Assembly: GCA_964023205.1 (NCBI GenBank)
Contig: OZ026837.1
Location: 12,439,479 to 12,503,478, forward strand
Source: Lutraria lutraria
Taxonomy: Eukaryota; Mollusca; Bivalvia; Venerida; Mactridae
Direction: 5' to 3'
DNA length: 64,000 nt
Of the stretch, positions 1 through 12,900 are shown piece by piece. The position numbers and the translations under genes are program-made. The notes under the pieces were generated by a model. That model made no database searches and was not told the DNA's origin. It saw nothing but the letters and a program-made list of their open reading frames with translations. Position 1 is the stretch's first letter, and each line of letters opens with the position of its first letter.

Positions 1-1677
1 ATGAAGTCAACAATCGTAACTAGTCGGGCATTACCGTAACTACGAAAGAAATACGCCTCGTGACAAATTTTGGTTACGCAGTTTCCGGTCACTACTTTTT
101 CAACACTAGGTACTCGTTTCAAGAATCATTCTCAGAATATTACAGACTTTCAAACGTGTTTTTTTGTTCGCGATTGATAAAATGGGCATCAAGTTCCCAT
201 TGAAAGAGAAACATGTTGTTTCAATCGTCGGATTCCGATGGTCAGTAATGCTGGAAAGTAGGCCGTTAACAACAGCAACAAAATAGGGGCCTGTCTAGTA
301 TGTACGAGGCATTAACGCCGAGAATTTCCGATTGTGAAGTCCAGTCTGTTTTCTAGTAATGCTGAAAGCCACGTACAGACGTTATTTACAGATTCAACAA
401 ATTCATTATGAAAATTCCTCATCTCTGTGTTGTATATTTTATTACTAGTATTCAATTTTCTTCCTGATTTTGTTTCTTAGGAAGAATTTTGTTGCAACAG
501 TTCAATCAAGAACTTGTTAAAGTAAAAAATAAAAACGTACAAGGTGCACTAGCTAGTACCAAATGGTTGCATTTTCGACTTATAACCGCTTTTTCGTATT
601 GCCGATGCACTTAGCTCTTTTTCTGGAGAAAATTTCCTTGAGTTTATGTAGGATATTTCCGCGTTTAAACAATGCATCTTTTTCAAATAAAACATAGTGA
701 ATATACACATGTACATGTGTATGATTTTGAGAAAAAAATAATTATCTGATACGAACCATACATTTGAAAGATGCTAAGGTGAGGACAAATCACCAATTTA
801 AATTTCTCATCAAACGGAAATAAATCATTGACTTTTAACTGTGCGCAAATAATTACACACTCCATACATACCAATATACAAAGTACTTGTATTATATATA
901 TCAAACGATGTTTAAGTGAATACCAGGTTAGTCTGACCTCTTACTGTAAGTATCATCTTTCTCATCAAGGGTTTAATAGCAAAAGAAGTCTATACTTTCT
1001 CCTTCATTCATACATAGATAGGTCACTATAGCTTCTGTTCATCAGTATGAACCTGTAGTTATACGGTTGATAATGAGCACAAGTATTAATCATATACAAG
1101 TAAATAGGTAATACTGGGAGTTGTTATTATAATAAACAATTTACCCAGCTAGATGATTAACTCACGGACAAAGTCACTGACCGATGCCAATGTTATGTAA
1201 GCAATAAACGTTACTGAAAGTACTTATTAATGTTACGGCCAAAGGTTGCTGGACACGGGAATTCCGTATAGTTCTCTTCACGGCCTTTGATCATTCTCGG
1301 CCTCATCTGTTCTATTCACTAATTCAATTTGAGGAACAACTTCAATAATTATAAGTGTAGTTTTTCAGCAGTCGATGTGATTTATGTAGGAGTTTAAATG
1401 TTCTTGCTGTATTCGTGATATTGACGGTCATATACATGTACTATGATTCTGACATTTATACAAACACACGATCGGAGACAAGTAGATACATGCTGTTAAT
1501 GTATAATTATATTCTGTCATTTGAATAACGAAAATTATATTCAGAATATTACTAGATATTTATCTGTAATTACAAATGTAATTATACAAGGCCTGATTAT
1601 CTGGTTCCCTGTCCATTGTGCGCCATTTGGAGTATAAATTGAATCGGTTTTTAACACTCATGAACTCGACTGTGACC

Positions 1678-1802
1678 GATGTTCCGAACACGAAATTAGT
1701 ATTCGTATATGCTCGACGGACTCCGGGCCTAACATTTCCGAATACATAGAGAAGGAAACGATATCTAACGAGTGATGTTCCAAACACGAACTTAGTATTC
1801 GT
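1678..1802. repeat. 29-bp direct repeat, two copies
   Basis: Copies at 1678-1706 and 1774-1802 start 96 bp apart and differ at two positions. Each holds GATGTTCC followed by TTAGTATTCGT. It is probably a small tandem duplication. No function is suggested by the sequence. Confidence 0.6.
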
Positions 1803-3629
1803 ACAAGCTGTTAGTGTTAATTTCTATGTTTCGTGAGTTAATACAACTGTATATTCTAAAGGATAACATCGTCTGACCGAGGACAATGATCGGGCAGTAC
1901 ACTCCATAACGTCTGCTCGTTCTTTGAACTCTCTCTTCCACTTCAAATATTTAGTGTAGTGTAACCTACGGGGGTCTTTCAAAGGTTGGAATATATTGAG
2001 GTTGTATTCGACTTGTTGAGCTCCAGTCGAGAATTGAATCGAGTTTGAATTCTTAAACACCATAATGCATTTACACATTGTACTTAATTAATAACCATCC
2101 ATTAATTCCATATCACAACATAATTAAGTAATCCGGAATAAGTATACGTCTTGTATAAAACAGAGAGAAGCAATTTAGATCGTACAATAAATGTAAATCA
2201 TAGACTGTAATCGATATGAAGGTTGTAGTGGCTTCACACCCAACACAATGAATTTTGTTATTTCGTCCGGTTGTCAGTTTTTTCTGGAATCGATTTTCTA
2301 ATTTGGCTACAAAACTATAGCAATATACAATAAAAATATGATTCACTCAGTAAAGTTAGGACTGAATGATTTTCGTCAAAGACAACATATCAAACAGTTT
2401 CAATATGCACCAATTAATGAGATAATTATAAGTGTAATTATGGCCGAAATAAAAGGCGTGTTTACGGTTATCCGTCCAACTTGAATGTTTCTAACATCAA
2501 CTAAGAAAGGAGGACGAACAAACACAGTATGACTTCGTACATAGTTGGCCTTAAATCAGATGATTATTTTGGTAAATCATGTCAGTAATATAACTATAAC
2601 ATTTGAACTTTGCTCTCAAGGTGATCTTTATTCACACTTGATCGTAAATTCAGACGTCGTACGTCCGTTCACATTTGCCTTAAAACGACGTCTCCTCTGA
2701 TAGTGTACATATCAATTGCAACCAAACTTTGCTGGAGTGATCCATGGGTAGTCCAAAGTTGTTCAAAAGGTTAAATTTCATTAAAAAGTCTGCATGACTG
2801 TCAAGGAAAAACTTTAAACAATCTTGTCCGAAACTACAATACCTAAAGTTAAGATCGATATTTGTTGTGTAGCATTGTCTAGTGGATCGACACTTCTATC
2901 AAGGTTGTTCAAATTATGGCCCTGCATGGAGAAAATTTTACATAAGCTCATAATAATAGGGGAAAATGTTCTTCGAGCGATTATAGGGCCATCGTGGCCC
3001 TATTTAATTGTTGAATAAGCTTTGGATCAATATTTTTTCTAGGAAATGTTAACTTCCTGAAACGATAAATATCTTAATTAATGCTTACAACACGTGTTCA
3101 CACATTTATTTATACATTATCGTGTCCATTTGACCTCGGGAATTATTATTCCACAGCTACCCGATGATCGGGAAACCTGACTCTACACTAATTAAATCCA
3201 CAGAGTTCAAGCAGATCAAATTTACGATGTGATGATGTACACATTATAATCTAAGTATCGTATTATATCAGTCTTGGCGATTAAGTTAATATGCAAATGA
3301 GTTCCGCTTTGTGTTTATGAATTGAGTAGTATTATAATCTGCTACCTAAAATGATGATCAGACAGGACATGCATCTATCATGAAGTGTGCAAAACATGAA
3401 AATAAATGCGTACAGCTAGTGCACATATCAGACTGCGAGATAAACTTGTCCAGAAAGTATGTGCAGTAGAATATGGTTAAAGCGACTTCCCAGGGACGTG
3501 AATAGTTTATTCATTATTTACATTCACATATAAATCACTATAAAACCAATCAGTAAAATCCGTAAAAGAAATAAAGAAAGGCATGGTCTTGAGTAATAAA
3601 TATTTTACTATATTCAACTAATCACTATA

Positions 3630-3805
3630 CAGCACAACCTCTCCAGATCAGCCATCTTTGAGCAACAACCTCCCTTCTGATATACAACGTGATTTTCCCC
3701 GCTGCTAGATTGTATTATTATTTTAAACTCTCCAGAGCAACAACCTCTCAGAAACAACATAAGTCTGCTACTCCCAGTGGGTGTTACTTTGGAGAGGTTG
3801 CGCTA
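3630..3805. mobile_element. MITE, CAGYACAACCTCT family, copy 1
   Basis: A 176-bp element starting CAGCACAACCTCTCC and ending with its near-complement GGAGAGGTTGCGCTA, flanked by TA on both sides. It contains internal copies of AGCAACAACCTC. The same family occurs at 37890-38062 in an SBNO1 intron. TA target sites and CAG...CTG ends are typical of non-autonomous Tc1/mariner or pogo-like transposons; that assignment is inference. Confidence 0.7.
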
Positions 3806-4430
3806 TACATGTAATTATACAATTTCACTATAACAGTGTACGTATCACCACAGGCTACCGGAATGTGATAACAGCAAATTAAAGTTTCACAAACAATTTT
3901 TTTTTAAAATTCACCTTATATATATTATAGAGTAAAGGTATAGAACTCCTGGGCTCAGAAATCACACCGGTCATGTTCATCAAGGTCCTGATGCAACAAA
4001 TAAAAAATTAATTCTGAACCGATTCTTAAAAGCCTGGTCTTATTCGACGCAGAAATAATGTCTCTTTAACCACCATCCACTCTTATATACATTGCTCTGA
4101 ACTGGAGCAATAAGCCCTCCAACTTACAAAAAGTACCACCAGGCATCGATGTGACCTAAGTTTCTTTTCATTAGCTACAGAGTAAATTTCTTTATTCCTT
4201 CGGAATTTCATACCCACTCCGGTGTAAATCGAAAGAAAATCAAATTTGTTATCACTCACGTTCAAAATAGATTATGGTATAGATAGGCTTTTTTTTGTTC
4301 TTGAAAGTGCGCGGAAAGGTAAAAAAGTGGGAAAGTGGGTGTACCGTTCCGGTTGGACCTAATAATTGTCAAAATATGGGATAAGTCGTGTAACCAGAAA
4401 CAAACAAGTTCTTACACCTTAATGAATTAA

Positions 4431-4520
4431 CAGTCAAAGCTCTGAACAAAGGTTACCTTTAGGAAATACAAACTATATATGGCCTTTATTCGGAGGTGGC
4501 CGCTATCACAAATTTAACTG
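4431..4520. mobile_element. MITE, CAGTCAAACCTGTG family, short copy
   Basis: A 90-bp copy starting CAGTCAAAGCTCTGAAC and ending in AAATTTAACTG, followed by TA. The internal GGCCTTTATT and GGAGGTGGCCGCTA(T/A) segments match the longer copies at 60.8-61.5 kb. It ends 22 bp before the first base of FABP exon 2, so it lies inside the region expected to hold the branch point and polypyrimidine tract of that 3' splice site. Confidence 0.65.
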
Positions 4521-4542
4521 TACATGTAATGTTGTTTTATAG

Positions 4543-7500
4543 CTATCCCAGAACAACTGAGAGGAATGGCTAAGAACAGTAAACCAGTCTTGGAAGTATC
4601 CAACTCAGGGAATTCCTGGACATTAAAAACAACAGTTAGCGACAAGGTTAAAGATACAACATTCAATGTTGGAGAAGAATTTGACAGCAAGTCATTGGCT
4701 GGTGAGCCTCTTAAAGTAAGTCAACTAAATACCTAATAATGTTTTTATGGTCAAAATTGAAAATATTATTCAACAATTACAATCGCTTTTTGTTAGTGCA
4801 TTGAAATATTATTCGAATATGCGTTACGTTGCGTCGCGTCATGTAGCGTAGTGAAGATTGCATAGCGTTATTGATAATAACATGTTATTTTACATATATT
4901 TTACCAGTGCACCGTCGTTATGGAAGGTGACAAGATGGTAGAAACACAAAAACAAGGAGATATCACCATTGTTATTACCAGAGAGGTTGTAGGGGACCAA
5001 CTAGTGTCGGTATGTAGGCTTTTCAAAAACAGATCCTGTTTGAACAAAATAAATTATACGTACATGTATTATATCGGTCAACGTTAAAATCACTTTTTAC
5101 TCGTTTTCTTCAAATATACGCATATTTTATACAATAAAATATCTCCAAGTAACACATGCAACGTCGAATGATTTGTTCGGGATGAAAGAGTAAATATGCT
5201 ACCTTACGTTTGGCATCCAATCTGTCCATAACTTTATAAATTCAGAAAAAAATAAACAATTCAGTTAAGTAATTCAACTGTTCAGCTAAATATTCTAACA
5301 ATTCAGCCATTTACTATAACAATTCAGCTAAACTCTTGATCAATTCAGCTAATGACTTCATCAATTTAGCTAGACACTTTAACAAAATTAGGACCGCATG
5401 TTGTGTTCTGGTCGAGAAGTGAATGAAGATTATTTCCGGGCAGTATGTGTAGACATCAGTTATTTTATGGTTGTTAAATGGACGATCTTATAATACATAC
5501 AAATAACTTTCTTAATAACGATACATCTGTAACTAATTGTTAGCTACGATATGTACCCTGGGGAAATAAACAAAATTAACCGAGTAGCTTCGTGCCTCAG
5601 ATACTGGCTAGTACTTTCCAGTTATTCCATGTCTTATATTACAATAAAGCAGACATATTCAGGAAATTAAAAGGAACGTGGAACCCACGTGCAGGTGTAA
5701 TACCACATGCATGTATCTCATGTGGTGTTCCTATATATATACATGTATTAATGGTAATTCTACTGTTTGATACGTGATAATTCTATCACTCCATACGTGA
5801 TAATTCTATCATTACATGCGTGGTAATTCTGTCATTTCATACGTGATAATTCTATCATTTCATGCGTGGTAATTCTATTATTTCATACGTGATAATTCTA
5901 TCATTCCATACGTGATAATTCTACCGTTTCATACGTTGATACTTCTATTGCATTCCATACGTGATAATTATATCATTTCATGCGTAGTAATTCTATCATT
6001 TCATACATGATAATTCTATCATTCCATACGTGATAATTCTATCATTTTATGCATGATAATTCTACCGTTTCATACGTGGTAATTCTATCGTTTCATACGT
6101 GATAATTCTACCGTTTCATACGTGGTAATTCTACCGTTTCATACGTGATAATTCTACCGTTTCGTACGTGGTAACTCTACCGTTTCATACGTGGTAATTC
6201 TACCATTTTATGCGTGATAATTCTACCGTTTCATACGTGGTAATTCTACCGTTTCATACGTGATAATTCTACCGTTTCATACGTGGTAATTCTACCGTTT
6301 CATACGTGGTAATTCTACCGTTTCATACGTGGTAATTCTATCATTTTATGCGTGATAATTCTACCGTTTCATACGTGGTAATTCTACCGTTTCATACGTG
6401 ATAATTCTACCGTTTCATACGTGATAATTCTATCATTTTATGCGTGATAATTCTACCGTTTCATACGTGGTAATTCTACCGTTTCATACGTGATAATTCT
6501 ATCATTTTATGCGTGATAATTCTACCGTTTCATACGTGGTAATTCTATCGTTTCATACGTGATAATTCTATCATTTTATGCGTGATAATTCTACCGTTTC
6601 ATACGTGGTAATTCTACCGTTTCATACGTGGTAATTCTACCGTTTCATACGTGATAATTCTACCGTTTCATACGTGGTAATTCTACCGTTTCGTACGTGG
6701 TAATTCTACCGTTTCATACGTGTTAATTCTACCGTTTCATACGTGGTAATTCTACCGTTTTATACGTGGTAATTCTACTGTTTCATACGTGGTAATTCTA
6801 CCGTTTCATATGTGGTAACTCCGCCATTTCAATTTATTATGCTCTTTCGAGATTTTTAAACTGATTTTGAGTTGAATATTTTATTGCCGTACATGTACTG
6901 CATCAGTATCATTCGTGTGATTGAATTAGGTTCAATATTATCAGTATGTTGTTTTTGTTTGCTTGGAAAAATGCCTTATTCAGTAGTTTTAAATTTAATA
7001 CAATAAACGGCTTGCTAGCTACACATACTGATTTTCGCATCTCAAGTCCATATATATGTATTCAGTAAAAAGAAATATAATAGTTATTTAATAGCCTCTG
7101 TCAGAGAAATCTGAGATATAATTATTAATTATTACGACCAGGGATTTAAATTAGCCCATTAGTACGTGATGTTTATCATCTTATGTATACAGTGAAATAA
7201 GGCTAGAGGTAAAAACAATCATGTGTACAGTCACTCATACTCCCCCCCACACACAAACTGTAGATGGATCGGAAAACTCAAGTTACTTTTTTCTAAACAT
7301 ACTGTTCATACTTTGGAGGTATTTGGAGGACAATTTATTCTGGCCTATTATATACATAGTGTTCCGTTGATTATGTTGTAGTTTTTCCATGACTACTGGC
7401 AATCATCTGTATGGAAACTAATTCTGTGAAAGCATGTACAAGTATCTGTGAAATATTCGTAGTTAATGGTTCAATGTCTTCAATCGCTTGAAGAACTGTT

Positions 7501-8509
7501 AGGTCACGCATGTGGTTTCATCAGCATTTATTGCTTCTGTAGGAAATACATTGACAAAGGGTCACCTTCCAAGGGTAAAATATGTTTTATAACGGGCGTG
7601 GTCTTTATTCAGAGGTTGAAATATGCTACAATTGTTTGTGCTGTAACTGGGACCAATGTATACAGTATAATTATAATGGTCCCAGATTGTAAATAAAAAA
7701 ACAGCCGATATTCTGAGTCAGGGGATATCTCATCACACGTTCGGCTGTATCGGCAACAGTTGACATTCCACAGCTTTTCGTCCTTGTTTCCACCTAATTT
7801 CGGGGGTATATTTGTTGTAATCTGATATTCCACACTGAAAGGATGGCCTTTCCGAATATAGTTCTGAAATCGGACAACCAGAAAATCGAATTAATAAGGC
7901 TATAATACAAAATGTAGTACGTTCTGTAATTTAAACTAGACTTGATAGATCGTGATTTACATTCAGACGTAAATACTCGTATAAGTTATTAATTAATATA
8001 ATATATGCATATACACAATGTATCACATATCTGTCATATCACACGCAGTTTCAGTCTGAATCACACTCACACGTTTAAGTAGATCTATGACATACGAAAT
8101 TTAAAAAATCTGACGAATGTGACATTTTTCAAATTTTCATAAATGGAAGCATGATTTACACATAGATTTTGGAATCTTATTGGTCTAGTAAATCCCCGGT
8201 CCTTCGACTTTAAAAAGTCAAATGCTAGGAAACAGCTATTGACAGCTATTACTTCATGTGATATAGAATTACAATACCATGCTTCACAGGAAATAATATA
8301 CTTCCATATTTCACCTAATCTTTAGAAAATATTAGTGTACCATATATCAACTTTATTTGTCAGAATCCGAATTTTAGAATGAAAAAGTCTGGAAATACCC
8401 CCTCCCAATATGAAATTGTTTCCTACGGGTCTGCTAATGTATGACTTTTTTCTTTCAGAAAATGACAGTTGGTGGACAAACAGCTACAGTCACCTTCAAG
8501 AAAGCATAA
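4543..8509 (+). CDS. FABP: fatty acid-binding protein (FABP/CRABP family), 5'-partial
   Basis: Intracellular lipid-binding beta-barrel protein that carries fatty acids or related hydrophobic ligands in the cytosol. Three exons are visible: 4543-4715 (173 nt), 4908-5009 (102 nt) and 8459-8509 (51 nt, ending TAA). These lengths and phases equal the usual FABP exons 2, 3 and 4. Exon 2 gives GMAKNSKPVLE...NSWTLKTT...FNVGEEFD, the family signature. Exon 3 gives CTVVMEGDKMVETQ and then an ITR in which the Arg aligns with FABP4 Arg106. Exon 4 gives KMTVGGQTATVTFKKA. Splice sites are canonical. The first exon (about 24 residues with the start Met and the G-x-W motif) was not found. The protein would be about 132 residues. 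The C-terminal Arg-x-Tyr that holds the ligand carboxylate in many FABPs is Val-Thr-Phe here. A minisatellite fills part of intron 3. Confidence 0.88.
5255..5386. repeat. degenerate ~22-bp tandem repeat
   Basis: About five imperfect units of the form AACAATTCAGCTAA plus a variable spacer lie in intron 3 of the FABP gene. Units are 21-25 bp and diverged. Confidence 0.5.
5755..6830. repeat. 23-bp minisatellite, about 47 copies
   Basis: The unit is TAATTCTACCGTTTCATACG followed by TGG or TGA, repeated with no spacer over 1,076 bp inside FABP intron 3. Variants alternate between ACCGTTTCATACG and ATCATTTTATGCG types, giving a higher-order pattern. The early copies (to about 6060) are more diverged and the later ones more homogeneous, suggesting recent expansion at the right side. 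Most units contain ACGTG. Confidence 0.97.
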
Positions 8510-9963
8510 TATCCAGTTACTATGGAAACCAATATAATGACATTAAAGTGCATTATTATTTCAAAACATTTCTGTTTTCATGCAGCATAATTCCGCTTTG
8601 TTTACGAATAAAATTATTTAAAAAATGTATTATGTGTTTTATTATCTTGATACAAATCCGAAAGCTACTGCATGAGATGTATAGATGGGTTTTCAGGGGC
8701 GGGTCCAGGATTTCAGGCTAGTGGAGGGGGCGTCATGTTTAGAAACTGAATAGTTGACTGCTATTTCATTGAATGATGTTTCATTTCTATCTATGGTTGG
8801 GAACTTTTAGGGACGGGTTGCCCCCCCCCCCCACCCCTTTAGTCCGCTTGTAGTTTTATTCTCTGTCCTGATAATATACTTAGAAAAAGGGGACCCAGGA
8901 AACACCAATGCTTACTTTGAAAAATTTTGTTTATTTCAAAATTGGTTGTGAGAAAGAATGTTTGGCACTGAAGCTTAAAATTTTTACTTAAATGTACGGT
9001 ATTATTAAGTATATTGATTTTGAATAATTTCTATAGGCTCGAACTATTTTTTAGCCAGCTGGACAAAAACTTCACCATAAATCAAATACAAGCACTTTCT
9101 GTAATCAAACAATACCATTAATATGTGGTTTATATTCAGGTAGACAATAAATGACTTCAGGGGCCGCAGCCATGGTCCAGTTTCTACTCGTAATTACGAG
9201 CGAACAATTGTATTTGTCGGGCCCTGACCCAAAGAAACAAATGACTTGGTATTGCAACGATATACAACCAGTAAAATGTAATTGCTATAACACTGTTTTG
9301 ATAGTACAAAACAATGTGTTTTTACAGAATACAACTAAATACTAGCTACTTGGCTATATGAATATAAACAAACACTATTTAATTGACTTGCGAGTATGTT
9401 CAAGTTTCTATGGACACTAATATAGTCATTAAAATCCAGTATACTCACTAGATTGTGTGTTTGAGTCCTGCTACCGAACATGTCTTTTTATGTAAGAAAG
9501 TAGGTAGTTGCTTATGGAGGATGGGAGTCTAGTATTGGTTCATCCTAGGAACGATAGTTAGGTGAACTGTCTGCCTCATATGACTCTTTAGTCTTAAAAT
9601 GGGGCGTAGAACTCAGACAAACAAACAAACAAACATGACTCACTAGGGGTTCAATTAATGTTGCATCAACACCCAGTGTCATTTGACAACTCCGGGGAAG
9701 AAGACACAAACTGGATAGAATGTCAGATCTTCTGTAAGTCAGGTGGACGGTATACTCACCTGTGAATTGTGTAACCTGTTAGGAGGGACTTGAACTCATA
9801 GCAGTGAGGAGTTTGTGATTACAGATACCATAACCAGTTGTGACCATGGATGTCCCACATGTATCACATATAATAACCACCCTATTAATCAAAGCACTGA
9901 AAGTACTCATGGAAACAGAACTTGCTTAGACTTAACACTGCAACATGGAACAGGACCTATAGA
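8510..9963. other. intergenic stretch 3' of FABP
   Basis: Presumed 3' UTR and flank of the FABP gene. No other gene is visible. It holds a possible hAT-like remnant at about 8694-8851 (starts CAGGGGCGGGTCCAGG, ends after a C-tract with CCTTTAGTCCGC) and a 5'-truncated SINE. Confidence 0.5.
9443..9634 (+). mobile_element. tRNA-derived SINE, 5'-truncated
   Basis: Retains the B-box end of the tRNA head (TTTGAGTCCTGCTACC), the central part with GGAGGATGGGAGTCTAGTA and GGTGAACTGTC, and the tail GGGGCGTAGAACTCA ending in an (ACAA)n run. The A-box half is missing. Five other copies occur in the window. Confidence 0.8.
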
Positions 9964-12900
9964 CCAGTCATCTAAAGTTCAAAATTGGCCTTTTGGGGAA
10001 TAAATTAGTACATAAGCCATTTTTGGTATATTGGTTCTTTATGTGATAGAGATTGACCAGAAAAAAGTCCCCAAGAATCCTATGGTGCAAAAGCGAGATT
10101 TTTGGGCTAAAAGATGGAAAAAAATAATAAAACTGCGAATTTCTGGAATCCCTGTGTAACTAAAAAACAATTCATTCCTGACATTTTAAATTTTCAACAC
10201 TGGTAAAAAATTATCAACAGCATCTTTTTTTATGTTTAATGTTTTTTATATCGGCTTAGAATCCAAGATGGCCGCCATAATCCAATATGGCCGCCCAAAC
10301 TTCATTCGGTTTAAGATTAATTTTTTAATTGTCCTATTAAACATTTTCTGCAATAAAAAACTGTCAAGTTAGTAGCCTTTTCTTGTATTTTAGCATTGAA
10401 AGGTATTTAATCAATATATGTTTAGTAATTTACATTATAAAGATTAATCAAAGTACTGAAAGTACTGACGGAAAGTCAACTTTGTCGTACTTTAGCATTT
10501 TCGTGGCGGAAACTCGTACGACGTGGCGTAAATCACCACCATATGTTCGAGCACTACTTTAAATAGTGAATGAAACTATTTTCAATATTAGTAAATCTTG
10601 TTACCTCAACAGTTTATGAAAGAAACTTTTGTGCGTTTGAATACTTAATTATTATACATTGTACTTATAAGTTTTACCGTTTAAATTGCCATAACATAAT
10701 ATTTCTGCAGTTATAACTTCAGCTTTTATCAAAGTCTTACTCTGCAATGTATACAACAAGTGGTACTATTTTCTGTCCTGTTATTGGGCGAGGGTAACTA
10801 TTTTGAATATGATGATGTAGGAAAGTATCACCTTCCAAAAACATAGATTTGGTACTTTAGTAATCAAGAAGTAGTTCTAGATAGCAATCGTGTATTGGAC
10901 TTCTTTTGTTTCAGACGCATTTTTTGTGGAGGTTAGTAGTTATAATGTACAATGAATATGTTAGTGGCGGTGATTTTTATGTGATTACTTTTTATTACTA
11001 TGTTGTTTTTCTATCACAATGAATCCTTATATTAATTTTCACTGTTGGAAATGCAATGTTTAATGTTGTTTTACGGCGCATCGACAACATAAGTCATGTA
11101 AAGCGAAATCAAATAAGAGAACGTCAAGAAGTATGTTATCAGATTGGTAAAAGGATATATTGTCATGTTAATAAGAAATGAAGCGCAACTAAAAATGTAA
11201 AATGAAATAGTAGTTGCAATTGATATGTAGTGACAAAAAAAAAATTGTGTGTGAGACTAATCTCATTTACATTGTATTATATTATAGTGAATCAGATTAT
11301 ATAACATCAGATTAAATGGGTTGATGCATGTGGTATATGTTTCTTTCGTCCTTGGTATTTGGTTTGGAAAGTGCCAAGTGGTGGAATTACATTCAAACAT
11401 ATATTTTGATAAAGTGTAATTAACAACTTGGTATGTATTGTTAAAGAAATTTAATTTTAGTTTTAAAATACAAATGCATAATGAGCGGCAAGTTTTTGTT
11501 GTTAAAAAAGGGATACTTCAGGGACAGGTCTTTAACCATGAATATGTAGTGATTCAAGGGCTATTAGATATGATTTCCAGGCTGATTCATATACAATGGA
11601 TCTGTAGTCCAGTTCTGAATGGATAAGAGACCGATATAAACGTATAAGTACTTTTCTGTTAGATCCTCAGTCAGTGACAACTTTCAGGAGGTATTGAGTC
11701 TTCTAGCAATTACTTTTTTGAGTGATTTAATATGACTAATATAAATGTAAGTTTGGAGTCAAATATAACCCCTATAGATAATTAAAGTCTGGTACAACCT
11801 GAATTGGTGTGTTGCCCATAAAATAAGACATAGTTCCGGATGCATTTAAAAATATATTGAAACTGTGAAACCATTTTGATCCGACATAGTTTTATACCAA
11901 GTATATCATTGATGGAGCCGTCTTTTAACGAGGGTTTTGTTTTTCGACTCAAAACATCAAAGGATTTAAGTAAAACCATCTACATAAAGGGAGCAGTCTA
12001 CTCCTGGATTTAAAACCTCAACTTCACTGTTAATTTTGATACTAAATGGGGTGACCCACAGGATACAGCCCTGTGGCACACCCATTTATTGTTTGTGTGG
12101 ATCTGAAAGAGAGTTTCACACTTGGACACGGAAGAAAGCCACAATAAAAAAGTGGAAGGTGGCATCTGAGTATTGCGTGATGATCATTAGAAAGCCCAGC
12201 TTAGGAATAGGAATTAGCAATGCTAAGAAGAAGGGAGTTCATCTGATTCCCATGCATTATTAAACGTATCAAGGAAAAGAGAAAGAGTATGAATGGGCGT
12301 TTAAGAAATTAATTGATAATGAACTTTGTCTGGACCAGAGTATTTAATTGTACTTCTCTTGGTTTTGGAAGAGATATTAAGTTGTTTTTCTCATCCCAGG
12401 TCTTGTGTGCCTGAAAAATCTATCTCTGTGTAGCCTAAATTAACGTTGCTAAGAGACTTTACATGAAAAGTTGGAGATGACACTTGTGGAAGTGACCACT
12501 TTCCCAGCTTATTTTATCAGCATGTCCGTCTGTCTAAGACCAATCCAAATTGCGGAAGCTAGCAATAGCGAATTTGAAGAAAAACTTCTTTGAGACCAGA
12601 CTTATGATTACTCATGAAAAGTTAGACAATAGTGAGGATGTGTCTAACATTGTTACTTCACTGCCCATAAAGACAGCTGAAGGCTCATTCCCTCTGACCT
12701 CCACAAACTCTAGAAGCCATGACAAATGTATGGTATAATGATGACTGTATATGGGCTACCTAAACCCTCAAGGAAGCCCTAAGGAAATTCAGTCTGAGAC
12801 TAACTGATGAAAATCTTAATTAACTCCTTTTGTATATCAAGATCAAAAGCTCGAAAATCACTAAAATAATTGGGAGACTTTGTCTCAAAACTGAATAATA

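Larger units (their letters stand above)
1..4430. other. gene-poor stretch upstream of the FABP exons
   Basis: No coding exon could be supported here on either strand; all open frames are short and lack splice context. The missing first exon of the FABP gene (about 24 codons plus one base) would be expected upstream of 4543, either in this stretch as part of a long intron 1 or beyond the left edge. The only structures seen are a 29-bp direct repeat near 1.7 kb and one TA-flanked MITE at 3630-3805. Confidence 0.6.

Noticed and set aside
2440..2484. FABP first exon starting MAEIKGVF
   Set aside because: The frame stops after 14 codons, lacks the G-x-W motif and has no donor at the required 73-nt length.
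8410..8721. 103-codon open frame over FABP exon 4
   Set aside because: It is out of frame with the FABP exon and has no similarity to known proteins; it is a shadow.
12036..12738. Transposase gene inside the 4.2-kb element
   Set aside because: Only short frames of 62-75 codons separated by stops; no catalytic or DNA-binding motif recognised.
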